A DNA stretch of 47,014 nucleotides. Source: a bacterium (GTDB lineage: Bacteria; Patescibacteriota; Minisyncoccia; UBA6257; 2-01-FULL-56-20). Below the pieces are notes generated by a model. It was given only the letters and a program-made list of their open reading frames with translations. It searched no databases and had not been told where the DNA came from. A program made the position numbers and the translations under genes. Location of the stretch: NCBI GenBank assembly GCA_027310625.1, contig DAIDAM010000006.1, positions 1 to 47,014 on the forward strand, given 5' to 3'. Of the stretch, positions 1 through 8,638 are shown one piece after another; the stretch's first letter is position 1, and the number at the start of each line of letters is the position of its first letter.

Positions 1-50
1 GGCCCGAGTTCCTTATGGTCTCTTTCCTTCGGATTTTCGTCAGCTTTCAT
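1..50 (-). CDS. 5' end of a gene running off the left edge, possibly threonyl-tRNA synthetase
   Basis: Reading leftwards from an ATG at 50-48 gives 16 residues, MKADENPKERDHKELG, and stays open to the window edge. The DHKELG stretch resembles the start of the core of threonyl-tRNA synthetases, which commonly read DHRxLGxxLDLF. The gene diverges from serS, and a TATAAT lies about 12 bases upstream of the ATG on its strand. So few residues are visible that the assignment is only a suggestion, and a chance reading frame is possible. Confidence 0.35.
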   Translation of the reverse strand, partial: MKADENPKERDHKELG

Positions 51-133
51 TAAATGAGATTATAGCCCCTTCCTCCGTTTTTTTGAAGTTTTTATTCTTA
101 ACAAATGTTTTTGTCTGGTGTAGTATTTTTAGA

Positions 134-1420
134 ATGCTCGATATAAAACTTCTTCGCGAGGAGCCGGAAAAAGTTAAAAAAGCGATAAAGCTTAAGGGCT
201 TTTCGCCGGAACTTGTGGACAGCTTCGTTAAAATTGACGTCGCTTGGCGGAAAACGACGGCGGAGCTTGAAAATTTGCGGCGCGAACAAAAAGAACTCTC
301 CGACGAGCACGACATTGACGCCGCCAAAGGCGTCAAAGAAAAAATAAAGATCAAGGAGAAGGAAATATCCTCGCTGGAAGGAGAACGGCTTGCCGTTTGG
401 ATGCAAATTCCGAATCTTTCGAGCGATGATACTCCCGTCGGTCCCGATGAGACGCACAACAAAGTTCTTCGCTCTTGGGACGGGTCGAGAAAATTGTCCG
501 CTGTAGGCGGAAAGCCGAAGGACCACCTGGAACTCGGCGAGTCGCTCGGGATAATTGACGTCAAAAAAGCAGCCGAGGTCTCGGGAACAAGATTCAATTA
601 TTTGAAGGGCGAGGCGGCGCTTTTGGAATTCGCGCTCATTCAGCACGGTTTGAAAATTCTCACCGACGGAAAAGTTCTAAAAAAAATCGCCGACAAAATT
701 AAGAAGGGATACAATCCGAAGCCGTTCGTTCCCGTCGTGCCACCGGTCTTGATAAAGCCGGACGTTTTCCAAAAAATGGCGCGGCTTGAGCCGACGGAAG
801 AACGCTATTATATTCCAACGGACAATATGTATCTCATCGGCAGCGCGGAGCACACGCTCGGGCCGCTGCACATGGACGAGACGCTGAAGGAAAGCGATTT
901 GCCGCTTCGCTACGTCGGTTTTTCCGCCGCTTTCCGCCGCGAAGCCGGTTCCTACGGCAAAGACGTCAGAGGAATTTTGCGCGTTCATCAGTTCGACAAA
1001 CTGGAAGCGGAGTCGTTCACTCTGCCCGAAGATTCGTTGACCGAACAGGAATTCATCGTCGCCGTGCAGGAATATCTCATGCAGACGCTTGAACTTCCTT
1101 ATCAGGTGATAATTTGTTCTACCGGCGACCAGGGCGGTCCCGATTTCCGGCATATCGACATTGAAGCGTGGTTGCCGGCGCAAAATAAATATCGGGAAAC
1201 GCATTCCGCGGACTTAATGAACGATTACCAGTCGCGGCGGCTGGGAACGAAAGTTAAAAGGAAAAGCGGCGAGATGGAGTTTGTACACATGAACGACGCC
1301 ACTATTTTTGCAATCGGGAGGACGATTATCGCGATTCTTGAAAATTATCAGACCGAAGACGGCAAAGTTGAAATCCCGAAAGTTCTTCAGGAATATGTCG
1401 GCAAGAAAATCATCGGCTAA
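134..1420 (+). CDS. serS: Seryl-tRNA synthetase
   Basis: Class II aminoacyl-tRNA synthetase that charges tRNA-Ser with serine in the cytoplasm. The protein opens with MLDIKLLREEPEKVKKAI, the standard SerRS N-terminus, followed by the long antiparallel coiled-coil arm (about residues 25-105). Class II motif 2 is visible (FRREAGSYGKDVRGILRVHQF), and motif 3 lies in the FVHMNDATIFAIGRT to ENYQTEDGKVEIP region. The length of 428 residues is normal. I start at 134 because the preceding 17 in-frame residues do not belong to the family. The usual serine-site segment ELSSCSNCxDFQARR is replaced by THSADLMNDYQSRR, a notable divergence. The 3' end overlaps alr by 26 bp. Confidence 0.95.
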   Translation: MLDIKLLREEPEKVKKAIKLKGFSPELVDSFVKIDVAWRKTTAELENLRREQKELSDEHDIDAAKGVKEKIKIKEKEISSLEGERLAVWMQIPNLSSDDTPVGPDETHNKVLRSWDGSRKLSAVGGKPKDHLELGESLGIIDVKKAAEVSGTRFNYLKGEAALLEFALIQHGLKILTDGKVLKKIADKIKKGYNPKPFVPVVPPVLIKPDVFQKMARLEPTEERYYIPTDNMYLIGSAEHTLGPLHMDETLKESDLPLRYVGFSAAFRREAGSYGKDVRGILRVHQFDKLEAESFTLPEDSLTEQEFIVAVQEYLMQTLELPYQVIICSTGDQGGPDFRHIDIEAWLPAQNKYRETHSADLMNDYQSRRLGTKVKRKSGEMEFVHMNDATIFAIGRTIIAILENYQTEDGKVEIPKVLQEYVGKKIIG

Positions 1421-2567
1421 GGGAAATTTCGTCAAGAATGGCGCAAGGACATGGATAGAAATTGACTCCGGCGCCGTCAAGCGGAATGTAAAAACTTTCA
1501 AAAAATTAATCGGACCAAAAACGAAACTTTGGTCGGTCGTGAAATCGAACGCCTACGGGCACGGCTTGCCGGTTTTCCCGAAACTCGCGGACAAGTCCGG
1601 CGTTGACGGATTTTGTGTGGATTCTCTGGTGGAGGGCTTGCGTTTGAGAAAAGAAGGAATCAAAAAGCCGATTATAGTTTTGGGGTTCACGCTTCCTTTC
1701 CGGCTGGAAGAAGCTGCGGAAAACGGCATAACCGTCACGATTTCGAACTTTGATTCGCTGAAAGCGCTGCAAAAAGCCAAAAAGAAGCCGTTTTTTCACT
1801 TGAAAGTGGACACGGGAATGCACCGGCAGGGATTTTTCATTGGAGAACTTCCAAGAGTTGTTCATTCACTAAGCTCTAAGCTCCGAGCTCCAAACCCCAA
1901 ACTTACGGGCATCTACAGCCACTTTGCTTCCGCGAAAGACCCGCGGCACGCTCTTCAGTCCTCTTACACAAAGAAACAATTCAGGGATTTTATGAATGCG
2001 GTGGAATTTCTCTCGGCGCGGGGATTCAAAAATCTTACGAAGCACATTTCCGCGACCGCCGGCGCGATTGTCAATCCCGAATATCGTCTGGACGCCGTCC
2101 GCGTCGGCATCGGGCTTTACGGATTTATGCCTTCAAGAGAACTTGAAAAGGCATTTTCAAAAAAGGTGAAACTGGAACCGGTCCTTTCGTGGAGAACGAT
2201 CGTCAGCGAGGTGAAAACCGCGAAGCCCGGCGGTTACGTGGGCTACGACCTGACGATGAAAGTGAAAAAGCCGGTTAACTTTGCGCTTCTTCCCGTCGGC
2301 TACTGGCACGGCCTTTCGCGGGCGCTTTCAAACAAGGGATATGTTTTGATAAAGGGGAAAAGAGCGAAAATTCTCGGCAGGGTCTCGATGGACATGTGCG
2401 TGGTCAATGTTTCAGAAATCAATTGCAAGTCCGGCGACATTGCGACGCTGATAGGCCGCGATGGAAAAAGCGAAATTTCGGCGATGGACATTGCCGAGCT
2501 TTCCGGGACGTCGCATTACGAATTTCTCGCGAGATTGAATCCGTTGATGGAGAAGGTGATAATTTAG
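1395..2567 (+). CDS. alr: Alanine racemase
   Basis: PLP enzyme that converts L-alanine to D-alanine for peptidoglycan. The PLP lysine is in KSNAYGHG near the N-terminus, and the second catalytic base is the tyrosine in VGYDLT. Both the TIM-barrel and C-terminal beta domains appear complete at 390 residues. The start at 1395 has AGGA just upstream (CTTCAGGAAT) and overlaps the end of serS by 26 bp, which suggests translational coupling. Around bases 1866-1905 the frame carries a short repeat-like phrase (AAGCTCTAAGCTCCGAGC) encoding SLSSKLRAPNPKL before TGIYSHFA. It looks like an in-frame insertion in a surface loop. Confidence 0.93.
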   Translation: MSARKSSAKGNFVKNGARTWIEIDSGAVKRNVKTFKKLIGPKTKLWSVVKSNAYGHGLPVFPKLADKSGVDGFCVDSLVEGLRLRKEGIKKPIIVLGFTLPFRLEEAAENGITVTISNFDSLKALQKAKKKPFFHLKVDTGMHRQGFFIGELPRVVHSLSSKLRAPNPKLTGIYSHFASAKDPRHALQSSYTKKQFRDFMNAVEFLSARGFKNLTKHISATAGAIVNPEYRLDAVRVGIGLYGFMPSRELEKAFSKKVKLEPVLSWRTIVSEVKTAKPGGYVGYDLTMKVKKPVNFALLPVGYWHGLSRALSNKGYVLIKGKRAKILGRVSMDMCVVNVSEINCKSGDIATLIGRDGKSEISAMDIAELSGTSHYEFLARLNPLMEKVII

Positions 2568-2610
2568 GGGACTTGTCCCCCACATAACGCCGGGAAGGAT
2601 AAACATTACA

Positions 2611-2682
2611 ATGAAAGTTTTGAAATTCAAGGTCAATCTAATTTTCAAGGGCTGGATACAGCTCTTGTTGTGCGGGGGATGA
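2611..2682 (+). CDS. Possible 23-residue leader ORF upstream of ftsQ
   Basis: An ATG at 2611, preceded by GGAAGGAT about 11 bases upstream, opens a 23-codon frame rich in hydrophobic and lysine residues. Its TGA overlaps the ftsQ ATG at 2679 as ATGA. This is the usual layout for translational coupling, and ftsQ itself has no well-spaced ribosome-binding site. Conservation cannot be judged here, and a chance ORF is possible. Confidence 0.2.
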   Translation: MKVLKFKVNLIFKGWIQLLLCGG

Positions 2683-3554
2683 AAGACGAAACTCCATCAT
2701 TGTGGCGCGAAGCGTATTTGCGCGAAAGGCGCGGAAAACGCTGGCTTCTAATCTCGCTTTCGGCTTTGTCCGTTCTTCTGGTTCTCGGCGCTATCGGATG
2801 GACAATTTTTTATTCGCCGCTTTTCAGGATTAATGAAGTAAAAGTTGTCGGAAACGAGGTTGTTTCAACCGGCGAAATCACGGATTCTCTCAAAAAGAGC
2901 GTTCTTTCAAATTCTTTCTTCAGCCGCTATTTCGGCACGTCCAACATTCTTTTTTGGCCAGACAGTTTTCCTTCAGGTGAACTTGTTAAGTCAGCTCCGG
3001 AATTGAAATCGGTTTCAATGGAGAAGGACTATAAAAAGAGGGAAGTGAAAATAATTGTTGAAGAAAGGAAACCGTTCGGCGTCTGGTGCCTGCGAGGAGC
3101 GCAGACAGACGCGGGCAGCAAAGATAATTTTACAGGCAACAGCAGTGAAAATCCGCGTTCGTCCGCGACAAGTTGTTTTTGGTTTGATTCCGAAGGATTT
3201 ATTTTCAGGAACGCCGTGGACGTTGAGGGAAGCGTTATTACGTCGGTGAGCGATTATTCGCAGAAAGATATCGGGATAGGCTCAAAAATTCTTCCCGAGA
3301 GGTTCGTTGAAAACGCTTTTTCCGTTTTCCGGGCGCTGTCTCAAAACTCCGTAGGAGTCAAGGAAATACGTCTCAACGACATTGCGCTTGAAGAAATTGA
3401 AGTCGACACTTACGAGGGACCGAAAATTTATTTCAGTCTTCGTTTTCCCCTGGTCGGTTTCTCAGAAGTGTTTTCTTCGCTTGCGAAAAATTCCACCCTT
3501 AAAAACCTCCAGTACATAGATTTCAGGGTTTACAACAGGGCATATTACAAATGA
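2679..3554 (+). CDS. ftsQ: FtsQ/DivIB-like cell-division membrane protein
   Basis: Bitopic divisome protein. A short basic cytoplasmic tail is followed by one membrane helix (LLISLSALSVLLVLGAIGW, about residues 24-46) and a POTRA-type segment beginning RINEVKVVGNEVVSTGEI, then a beta domain containing VEERKPFGVWC. This order, and the position directly before an FtsA-like gene, supports the call. GTG at 2670 is an alternative start. A Ser/Asn-rich loop (GSKDNFTGNSSENPRSSATS) interrupts the usual PFGVWC to WFDSEGFIF transition and may be a repeat-derived insertion. The stop overlaps the next start by 4 bp (ATGA). Confidence 0.8.
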   Translation: MKDETPSLWREAYLRERRGKRWLLISLSALSVLLVLGAIGWTIFYSPLFRINEVKVVGNEVVSTGEITDSLKKSVLSNSFFSRYFGTSNILFWPDSFPSGELVKSAPELKSVSMEKDYKKREVKIIVEERKPFGVWCLRGAQTDAGSKDNFTGNSSENPRSSATSCFWFDSEGFIFRNAVDVEGSVITSVSDYSQKDIGIGSKILPERFVENAFSVFRALSQNSVGVKEIRLNDIALEEIEVDTYEGPKIYFSLRFPLVGFSEVFSSLAKNSTLKNLQYIDFRVYNRAYYK

Positions 3555-4660
3555 TGTTCGGTTTTTTTGGGAAAAAAGAAAAATTTTTGTTGCTGGATGT
3601 TTCTAGTGAAAAAATTGGCGGGATTTTAATGTCCCTTGATGAAAAGAAAAAAATAAAGAAGGAAAAATCTTTTGTGTACAAGGACGATGGAATTTCTTCA
3701 GGTTATAAACTGCCGAAAATTTCCGGCGCAAAGGTAATAGTTTCTTCTCCTCCCGAGTCGGCTGTGAAGATTTACATCCGCCTTCAGGGGAAAAGGGAGA
3801 ACTCGGGCGCGCCTTTGGACAAAATTGAACTTGAAAACATTCTTTCGCAATCTATAGGGAGAACTTTTAATCGCTGCCGCAATGAAGCCGCGGGATTTCT
3901 CGGAGTTGACGACCTTGATGTCATTCTCGTCGGGAGCGGCATTTCGGGCTTTGAGCTGGACGGTCATAAAGTCGTAAATCCGCTCGGATTTGAGGCGGAG
4001 AAAATTGAAGCGGCGATGGAAATGACTTTCACGACGAGAGAAATTTTTGAAAAGGTAAAACCGCTGAGGAAAGGTTCGGTTTTTTTCTTTACCGAAAGAA
4101 GCTATGCGGAGGCCGCGGCGATCGGAAAAATTATTTCACAGAAGGTGAACTTTCTGTCCGTCGGAGCCGGGAAGAGCTATTTTTACCACTCGGAAAAAGA
4201 CAACATCGCCCTGCTTCGCACCGAAATCAAATGGTCAACGGGCGATATAATCGAGAAAATCGCCGGCAATTGGTCTTTAAAAAAGGAAACTGCCGGGAGA
4301 ATTTACGAATACTATGAGGGGGAAGGATTTTCTCCGCGCCTTGAAAAATACATAGGGAAAGCTGTCTCCAAGGAGGTTAAAAACATACGTTTGCAGGCCG
4401 AAAGAATGAGAACGTCCCCGAAAATCTACGCTCGAGGCATAAATCCGAGAATAATCGGCGGAAAGCCGTTTCATAAACCGCCGGCGGCCGATTTTTTTGA
4501 TAAGTCTGGTTTTACAATTGAGAGAGGAAGCTTCGGCTCGCTCGGCGAGGCGCTTTTTAAACTCGCGCCTTTCTTTGAATTTTATTATGATAGTAATAAG
4601 GGCGGCGAAATAAACAGCTGGCTGAAAAGGCGTCTTCATTGGCTGGGGTTGGCTATATAA
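3551..4660 (+). CDS. FtsA-like actin-fold cell-division protein (divergent)
   Basis: The gene overlaps the ftsQ-like gene by 4 bp, which is where ftsA normally sits. The N-terminus (KFLLLDVSSEKIGGILM) resembles the phosphate-1 strand of the actin/FtsA fold. A segment near residues 130-165 (VILVGSGISGFELDGHKVVNPLGFEAEKIE) resembles the FtsA SHS2 subdomain, where the family has GYxxDGxxVxNPxG. The last 15 residues (INSWLKRRLHWLGLAI) can form an amphipathic helix like the FtsA membrane tether. At 369 residues it is slightly short, and the nucleotide-binding motifs are not clear. PilM is the main alternative, but the ftsQ neighbour favours FtsA. Confidence 0.65.
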   Translation: MMFGFFGKKEKFLLLDVSSEKIGGILMSLDEKKKIKKEKSFVYKDDGISSGYKLPKISGAKVIVSSPPESAVKIYIRLQGKRENSGAPLDKIELENILSQSIGRTFNRCRNEAAGFLGVDDLDVILVGSGISGFELDGHKVVNPLGFEAEKIEAAMEMTFTTREIFEKVKPLRKGSVFFFTERSYAEAAAIGKIISQKVNFLSVGAGKSYFYHSEKDNIALLRTEIKWSTGDIIEKIAGNWSLKKETAGRIYEYYEGEGFSPRLEKYIGKAVSKEVKNIRLQAERMRTSPKIYARGINPRIIGGKPFHKPPAADFFDKSGFTIERGSFGSLGEALFKLAPFFEFYYDSNKGGEINSWLKRRLHWLGLAI

Positions 4661-4663
4661 GTC

Positions 4664-4779
4664 GTTGCTCATCAGCATAAATCCGTTAAATCAGCATTTA
4701 TCAGCGTTTGTGCTCCGGATTAAATTTAATAACGCTGATTTATACGGATAACTGCTGATTTATGCAGATACGAAACAAC
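4664..4779 (+). repeat. Palindromic leader repeat, ATCAGCATTTATCAGC type, copy 1
   Basis: The gap before the next gene consists of two inverted halves built from the same phrase. The left half contains CAGCATAAATCCG and ATCAGCATTTATCAGCGTT. The right half contains AACGCTGATTTATACGGAT and CTGCTGATTTATGCAG. A related copy precedes lysS at 11595-11707, again ending just before a start codon. Confidence 0.7.
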
Positions 4780-6435
4780 ATGGAAAAAATTTCAGTAAAT
4801 AAGAAAGATTCCGTGCCGCGGATAGTCGAGAAAATTCTTGAAAGCGGCGAGGAAAGCATAGTTCTTGTCATTCCTTACGACGCGGAATTTGATAAAAAAC
4901 TTTCCAACTTCGAGCTTATAAGAAGGGAGGCAGAGGCGGCGGGAAAGAGCATCTCTGTTGTTTCCGAAGACGAGGAAACAGAGGACTTGGCGCGAAGGGC
5001 GGGGATTATGATAACGGAGTCCCGCACCAGAAGAAAAAAAGGCGAGCCGGTCGTGTCGGATATAATCCCGGTTGGGCGCGGTGAAAGGAGGAAAGCGGAA
5101 GTTGTACCGAGTTTAAGGAAGGGGGAAGACGAGGAGGAAATTAAAACGGAAGAGTCCAAAACGTCTTTTTGGGACAAGGTTGAGGAAGAATCCGGCTCCA
5201 GAAAAAAGTTCGGCGCGGAGATTATGGAGCAGATTCCGAAGCTGAAATATGAAAGGCGCGAAGAGAAAAAAATCGGCAGGAGATTTTATTTCCGGAGCAG
5301 AATAGTAAAAATTGCGGTTTTGACTGTTGTCGGTTTTGCTTTAGTTGCCGGTTCATTTTTGGTCTTCGGAAAATTTTTTGACAAGGCGGAAGTTTCCCTC
5401 ACTTTCAAAAAGAGCCAGTGGCAGAATAGCGTCAGCGTAACGGCGAGCAAAACTTTTTCGAAGATTGACGGAGTGAAGGGTTATCTGCCTGCGGAAGTTT
5501 TCAAACAGCAGAAAAACGAAGTCCGCCTTTTTCCCGCCTCGGGCGTTTCAGAGGTTTCCGAGAAGGCAACCGCCAATATCGTTATCTACAATTCCTATAG
5601 TTCGTCGAAGCAGACGCTCGTCGCGGCGACGCGTTTTTCCACCCCCGACGGAAAAATTTTCCGGCTTGACAGCCAAGTTGTCGTTCCCGGAGCGGTCGTG
5701 AAAGACGGCAAGATAACTCCCTCAAGCATTGAAGCGTCGTTGACTGCCGATAAAGCCGGAGCGGAGTACAATGCCGGCCCATTTGAAAAATTGACGATAC
5801 CCTCGTTCAAGGGCACGCCGAGATACGACGGCTTTTACGCCTCCATGTCCAAAGCGGCAAGCGGCGGATTTGTGGGCACGAAAAAAGTTCCCACGGACGC
5901 CGACATTTCTTCCGCGAAAGAAAAAGCGGGCGAAAATCTGAAAAACTATTTCGCCACCGTTTTTCTCAAGGACATACCTCAGGGATTCAGAATTTTGGAG
6001 GGAGCGTCTTCTTTCAACCTAACAAAAATCTCCGTTAACAAAACCACGGACGAGGGCGGAAATTTCAGCGTTTTCAGCGAAGCGTCTTTTCAGGCAATAG
6101 GATTCAAGGATGATGATATGAAATCCCTTTTGAACTCCCTCGCGTCCAAGGATTATCCCGACATGGATTTAAACGATTTGAAAATTGATTACTCAAAAAT
6201 CAAAGTCGATTTTTCCGCCGGTCAAATCACTTTCTCGGCGTCGTCGTCGGGAATCTTGAACCCGCGCTTCTCAGAGAATGACTTTAAGTCAAAAATTGCA
6301 GGAAAATCTTTGAACGAATCCCAATCAATAATATCGCCTTTGCCGTATCTTGAAAGCGCGAAGGTTTCTCTTTGGCCGTTCTGGGTAAGCGGCCTCCCGG
6401 AAAATGTGAACAAAATAAAAGTGACTTGGAACTGA
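4780..6435 (+). CDS. Membrane-anchored baseplate J-like protein
   Basis: A 551-residue protein with three parts. A charged cytoplasmic region (1 to about 170) is rich in Glu/Lys/Arg. A single transmembrane helix (VKIAVLTVVGFALVAGSFLVF) follows at about 180-200. The rest is a large extracytoplasmic domain containing NIVIYNSYSSSKQTLVAATRF and FRLDSQVVVPGAVVKDG. That last pattern is typical of proteins annotated as baseplate J/gp47-like in CPR genomes, where no tailed phage is implied and function is unknown. The ATG at 4780 is chosen over 4762 because MEKISVNKKDSVPRIVEKIL begins a folded segment. The gene lies downstream of the ftsQ/ftsA-like pair, so an envelope role is plausible. Confidence 0.65.
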   Translation: MEKISVNKKDSVPRIVEKILESGEESIVLVIPYDAEFDKKLSNFELIRREAEAAGKSISVVSEDEETEDLARRAGIMITESRTRRKKGEPVVSDIIPVGRGERRKAEVVPSLRKGEDEEEIKTEESKTSFWDKVEEESGSRKKFGAEIMEQIPKLKYERREEKKIGRRFYFRSRIVKIAVLTVVGFALVAGSFLVFGKFFDKAEVSLTFKKSQWQNSVSVTASKTFSKIDGVKGYLPAEVFKQQKNEVRLFPASGVSEVSEKATANIVIYNSYSSSKQTLVAATRFSTPDGKIFRLDSQVVVPGAVVKDGKITPSSIEASLTADKAGAEYNAGPFEKLTIPSFKGTPRYDGFYASMSKAASGGFVGTKKVPTDADISSAKEKAGENLKNYFATVFLKDIPQGFRILEGASSFNLTKISVNKTTDEGGNFSVFSEASFQAIGFKDDDMKSLLNSLASKDYPDMDLNDLKIDYSKIKVDFSAGQITFSASSSGILNPRFSENDFKSKIAGKSLNESQSIISPLPYLESAKVSLWPFWVSGLPENVNKIKVTWN

Positions 6436-6548
6436 AATTTTCGCCCAGCAAATATGTTTATCGTCCGCCGGTCGGTTAGGGAAGAAAGTTTGAAGTGAAA
6501 GCGTCAAATAAAAAAAGGTCGGTTTATCGTTAACGATATTCAAAAACA

Positions 6549-6749
6549 ATGGCTCAAAATTTAGGGAAACTTGACAGAGTTCTCCGTTTCGCGCTCGCTT
6601 TCTGGTGGCTGGGACCATGGGCGCCGCAATACGGCGCTGATTGGGCGAATTTGGTCGTCGCCGTCATCGGCTGGATTGCGCTTGTTGAAAGTTTTCTCGG
6701 CTGGTGTTTCCTTCATAAGCTCTTCGGCATAGACAACAAAAATCAATAA
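6549..6749 (+). CDS. DUF2892-like small membrane protein
   Basis: A 66-residue protein with N-terminal MAQNLGKLDRVLRFALAFWWLG and a second hydrophobic stretch (NLVVAVIGWIALVESFLGWCFLHKLFGI). The pattern NxGxxDRxxR followed by a helix, and a Cys in a second helix before HKLFGI, matches the DUF2892 (YgaP transmembrane-type) family. Members are inner-membrane proteins of unclear role, sometimes linked to rhodanese sulfur chemistry. No rhodanese domain is present here. Confidence 0.75.
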   Translation: MAQNLGKLDRVLRFALAFWWLGPWAPQYGADWANLVVAVIGWIALVESFLGWCFLHKLFGIDNKNQ

Positions 6750-6900
6750 TTTGGGCCGGCGCCGACGGCGCCGCTGATGTCATCCTCAGCGCTCTTTTGC
6801 TCGGGCGAAAGGAACTTTGGGTTCCGTCGTGGAATTTTTTTTCTGTTGGTGATATGATGCGGAGGCGTATATTTTTCCGCCTGAGCGGATTTTTTAACTG
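6750..6900 (+). other. Intergenic gap with hairpins, upstream of adk
   Basis: The gap contains a GC-rich hairpin (GGCGCC-GAC-GGCGCC), a second one (GGAACTTTGGGTTCC) and a third, weaker inverted repeat (GGAGGC ... CCGCCT) near 6860-6880. The first may terminate the upstream gene, although no long T-run follows it. I see no convincing promoter. Confidence 0.4.
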
Positions 6901-7569
6901 ATGTCCAAAAAAGCGATTATTCTGATAGGCGTTCCGGGCAGCGGCAAAGGCATGCAAGCCGACTTGCTCGCCGACAATCTCGGAGTGGTGCATGTGGATA
7001 CGGGAAAAATCTTGCGCGCAATACTTTCCGACAAATCGGTCAAAAGCGACCTTGTTTTAAATCGCGAACGAAAATTAAACGACGCCGGAATTCTCAATAC
7101 GCCGAGCTGGGTGCTTTCCATTCTAAAAAAGCGGGTGGGCGCTTTGGCCAAGCTGGGTTACGGGATAACTTTCAGCGGCTCTCCCCGCACTCTTTACGAA
7201 GCGGAAGGACTCGTTCCTTTTCTTGAAAAGCATTACGGCAAGAAAAACATTTATGTTTTCAATCTCAAAGTGCCGTTTTCAGAAGCCGCCAAGCGCAACG
7301 CCAAACGTCTGGTTTGCACAACCTGCAATCGTCCGCTTCTTGCCGCCTTTTATCCTTCCAAAAATCCGAAACATTGTCCGGTATGCGGCGGAATTCTTAA
7401 GCGGAGAGTGGACGACAGTCCGCAGAAGTTCAAAACGCGCACCGAACAATATGAGAAGCGGACAATGCCGATTTTGGCCTACCTCAAAAAGTGCGGCTAC
7501 GCCATAATTAAAATTGACGGCCGCTCCGCGCCTTATCTGGTGTTCAAAAAAATAAGGGCCTATTTCTAA
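6901..7569 (+). CDS. adk: Adenylate kinase
   Basis: Catalyses AMP + ATP to 2 ADP. The P-loop is GVPGSGKG near the N-terminus. The AMP-site DTGKILR follows, and the zinc-type LID domain is marked by the cysteine pairs CTTC and CPVC around residues 139-162, with the LID arginines in RRVDD and KTRTEQYEKRT. The family is usually 180-220 residues, so 222 is full length. The final six codons lie inside the left arm of an inverted-repeat element (7555-7828), so the native C-terminus may have been replaced by element sequence (KKIRAYF). The next gene, map, is the usual neighbour of adk. Confidence 0.92.
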   Translation: MSKKAIILIGVPGSGKGMQADLLADNLGVVHVDTGKILRAILSDKSVKSDLVLNRERKLNDAGILNTPSWVLSILKKRVGALAKLGYGITFSGSPRTLYEAEGLVPFLEKHYGKKNIYVFNLKVPFSEAAKRNAKRLVCTTCNRPLLAAFYPSKNPKHCPVCGGILKRRVDDSPQKFKTRTEQYEKRTMPILAYLKKCGYAIIKIDGRSAPYLVFKKIRAYF

Positions 7570-7828
7570 ATATATCCTGCTCGCGATATGTACCAATTTT
7601 TGAAAAATCTAGGAGCAAGAACGAAGGTGTACCCTCTGCGGTACATCGAGTTTGAGGCGACAACGATTTTACAAAAATTGGCCATATCCCTTCGGGTTGC
7701 GGCAGTTTCACCCGTCTCCTTTGTTGCTCCTCCTCAATGTAGCGCAGTGGCTACACTTTCGTCGTCGCGCCTAGGATACGGTCGAAACTACCAGCAACGC
7801 GGGCTGGAGATATTTGGAAATAGGCCCT
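7555..7828 (+). repeat. MITE-like 274-bp inverted-repeat element between adk and map
   Basis: The terminal inverted repeats are 31 bp: 7555-7585 (starting AGGGCCTATTTCTAAATAT) and 7798-7828 read on the minus strand (starting AGGGCCTATTTCCAAATAT), with 27 of 31 positions identical. Inside each arm is a hairpin, TGTACC-CTCTGC-GGTACA at 7628-7645 and TGTAGC-GCAGTG-GCTACA at 7738-7755. The second is an inverted version of the first, with a compensatory C-G to G-C change. No credible protein is encoded. I cannot identify a target-site duplication. The left arm encodes the adk C-terminus, and the right arm ends one base before the map ATG. Confidence 0.72.
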
Positions 7829-8608
7829 ATGTTCATTTTAAAAACCGAAAAAGAAATTGAAATTATGGCGGAAGCCGGCAGGCGGCTCGCCGTCATCCTC
7901 GATTTTTTGGCGAAGAGCGCGAAGCCGGGAGTAAAACCGGCAGATTTGGATAAAACGGCGCTGAAAATGATAAAAGACGCCGGCTGCCAGCCGGCTTTTC
8001 TCGGCTACAAATCCCGCGGCTCTAAGAAAGGATACCCGGCGACGACATGCATCTCCGTCAACGAAAACGTCGTTCACGGCATACCCTCGAACATTCCAAT
8101 TAAAGACGGTGACGTCGTAAAAATAGACATCGGCCTCGTGCACAAAGGTTTTTGCGTTGACCACGCCGTTACGGTCGGCATCGGAGAAATCAGGCCGATT
8201 GACGAAAAACTTATTGAGATTACGAGGAAGGCGATGGAACTCGGCACCGAAGAAGCGCGGCCGGGAAATACCCTCGGAGACATCGGTTTTGCAATCGAGC
8301 AATGCGTGAAATCGGCGGGATTTTCCATAGTTGAAAAACTCACCGGGCACGGAATCGGGCGCGAGCTCCACGAAGACCCGCACGTTTACAATTTCGGCAA
8401 ACGCGGCGAAGGGGAAAAACTTGTCGCGGGAATGGTGATTGCGATAGAACCGATGGTCGCCGTCGGCAGCGGCAAGGTAATTCAAAACGGAGACGACAGC
8501 TTCACGATGGCCGACGGCTCGATGTCGGCGCATTTCGAGAACACGGTTGCGATAACGGAAAACGGTCCGCGAGTGCTAACGGAAATTTTTAACTCCTTTC
8601 TTGTATAA
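7829..8608 (+). CDS. map: Methionine aminopeptidase, type I
   Basis: Removes the initiator methionine from nascent proteins. The metal ligands of the pita-bread fold are visible: the two Asp in DIGLVHKGFCVDHAVTV, His in GHGIGRELHEDP, Glu in AIEPMV and Glu in AHFENTVA. The length of 259 residues is typical. The start at 7829 begins MFILKTEKEIEIMAEAGR, the normal family N-terminus; the five codons upstream are element sequence. The ATG abuts the inverted-repeat element, so translation signals may be supplied by it. A TATAAT at 8604-8609 overlaps the stop codon and may serve the next gene. Confidence 0.95.
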   Translation: MFILKTEKEIEIMAEAGRRLAVILDFLAKSAKPGVKPADLDKTALKMIKDAGCQPAFLGYKSRGSKKGYPATTCISVNENVVHGIPSNIPIKDGDVVKIDIGLVHKGFCVDHAVTVGIGEIRPIDEKLIEITRKAMELGTEEARPGNTLGDIGFAIEQCVKSAGFSIVEKLTGHGIGRELHEDPHVYNFGKRGEGEKLVAGMVIAIEPMVAVGSGKVIQNGDDSFTMADGSMSAHFENTVAITENGPRVLTEIFNSFLV

Positions 8609-8638
8609 TGGGCTTAATTGCTAAGATATCATGAAGTT

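Noticed and set aside
7588-7860. A 90-codon plus-strand frame between adk and map
   Set aside because: It lies within the inverted-repeat element, has no protein-like signature, and overlaps the true map start.
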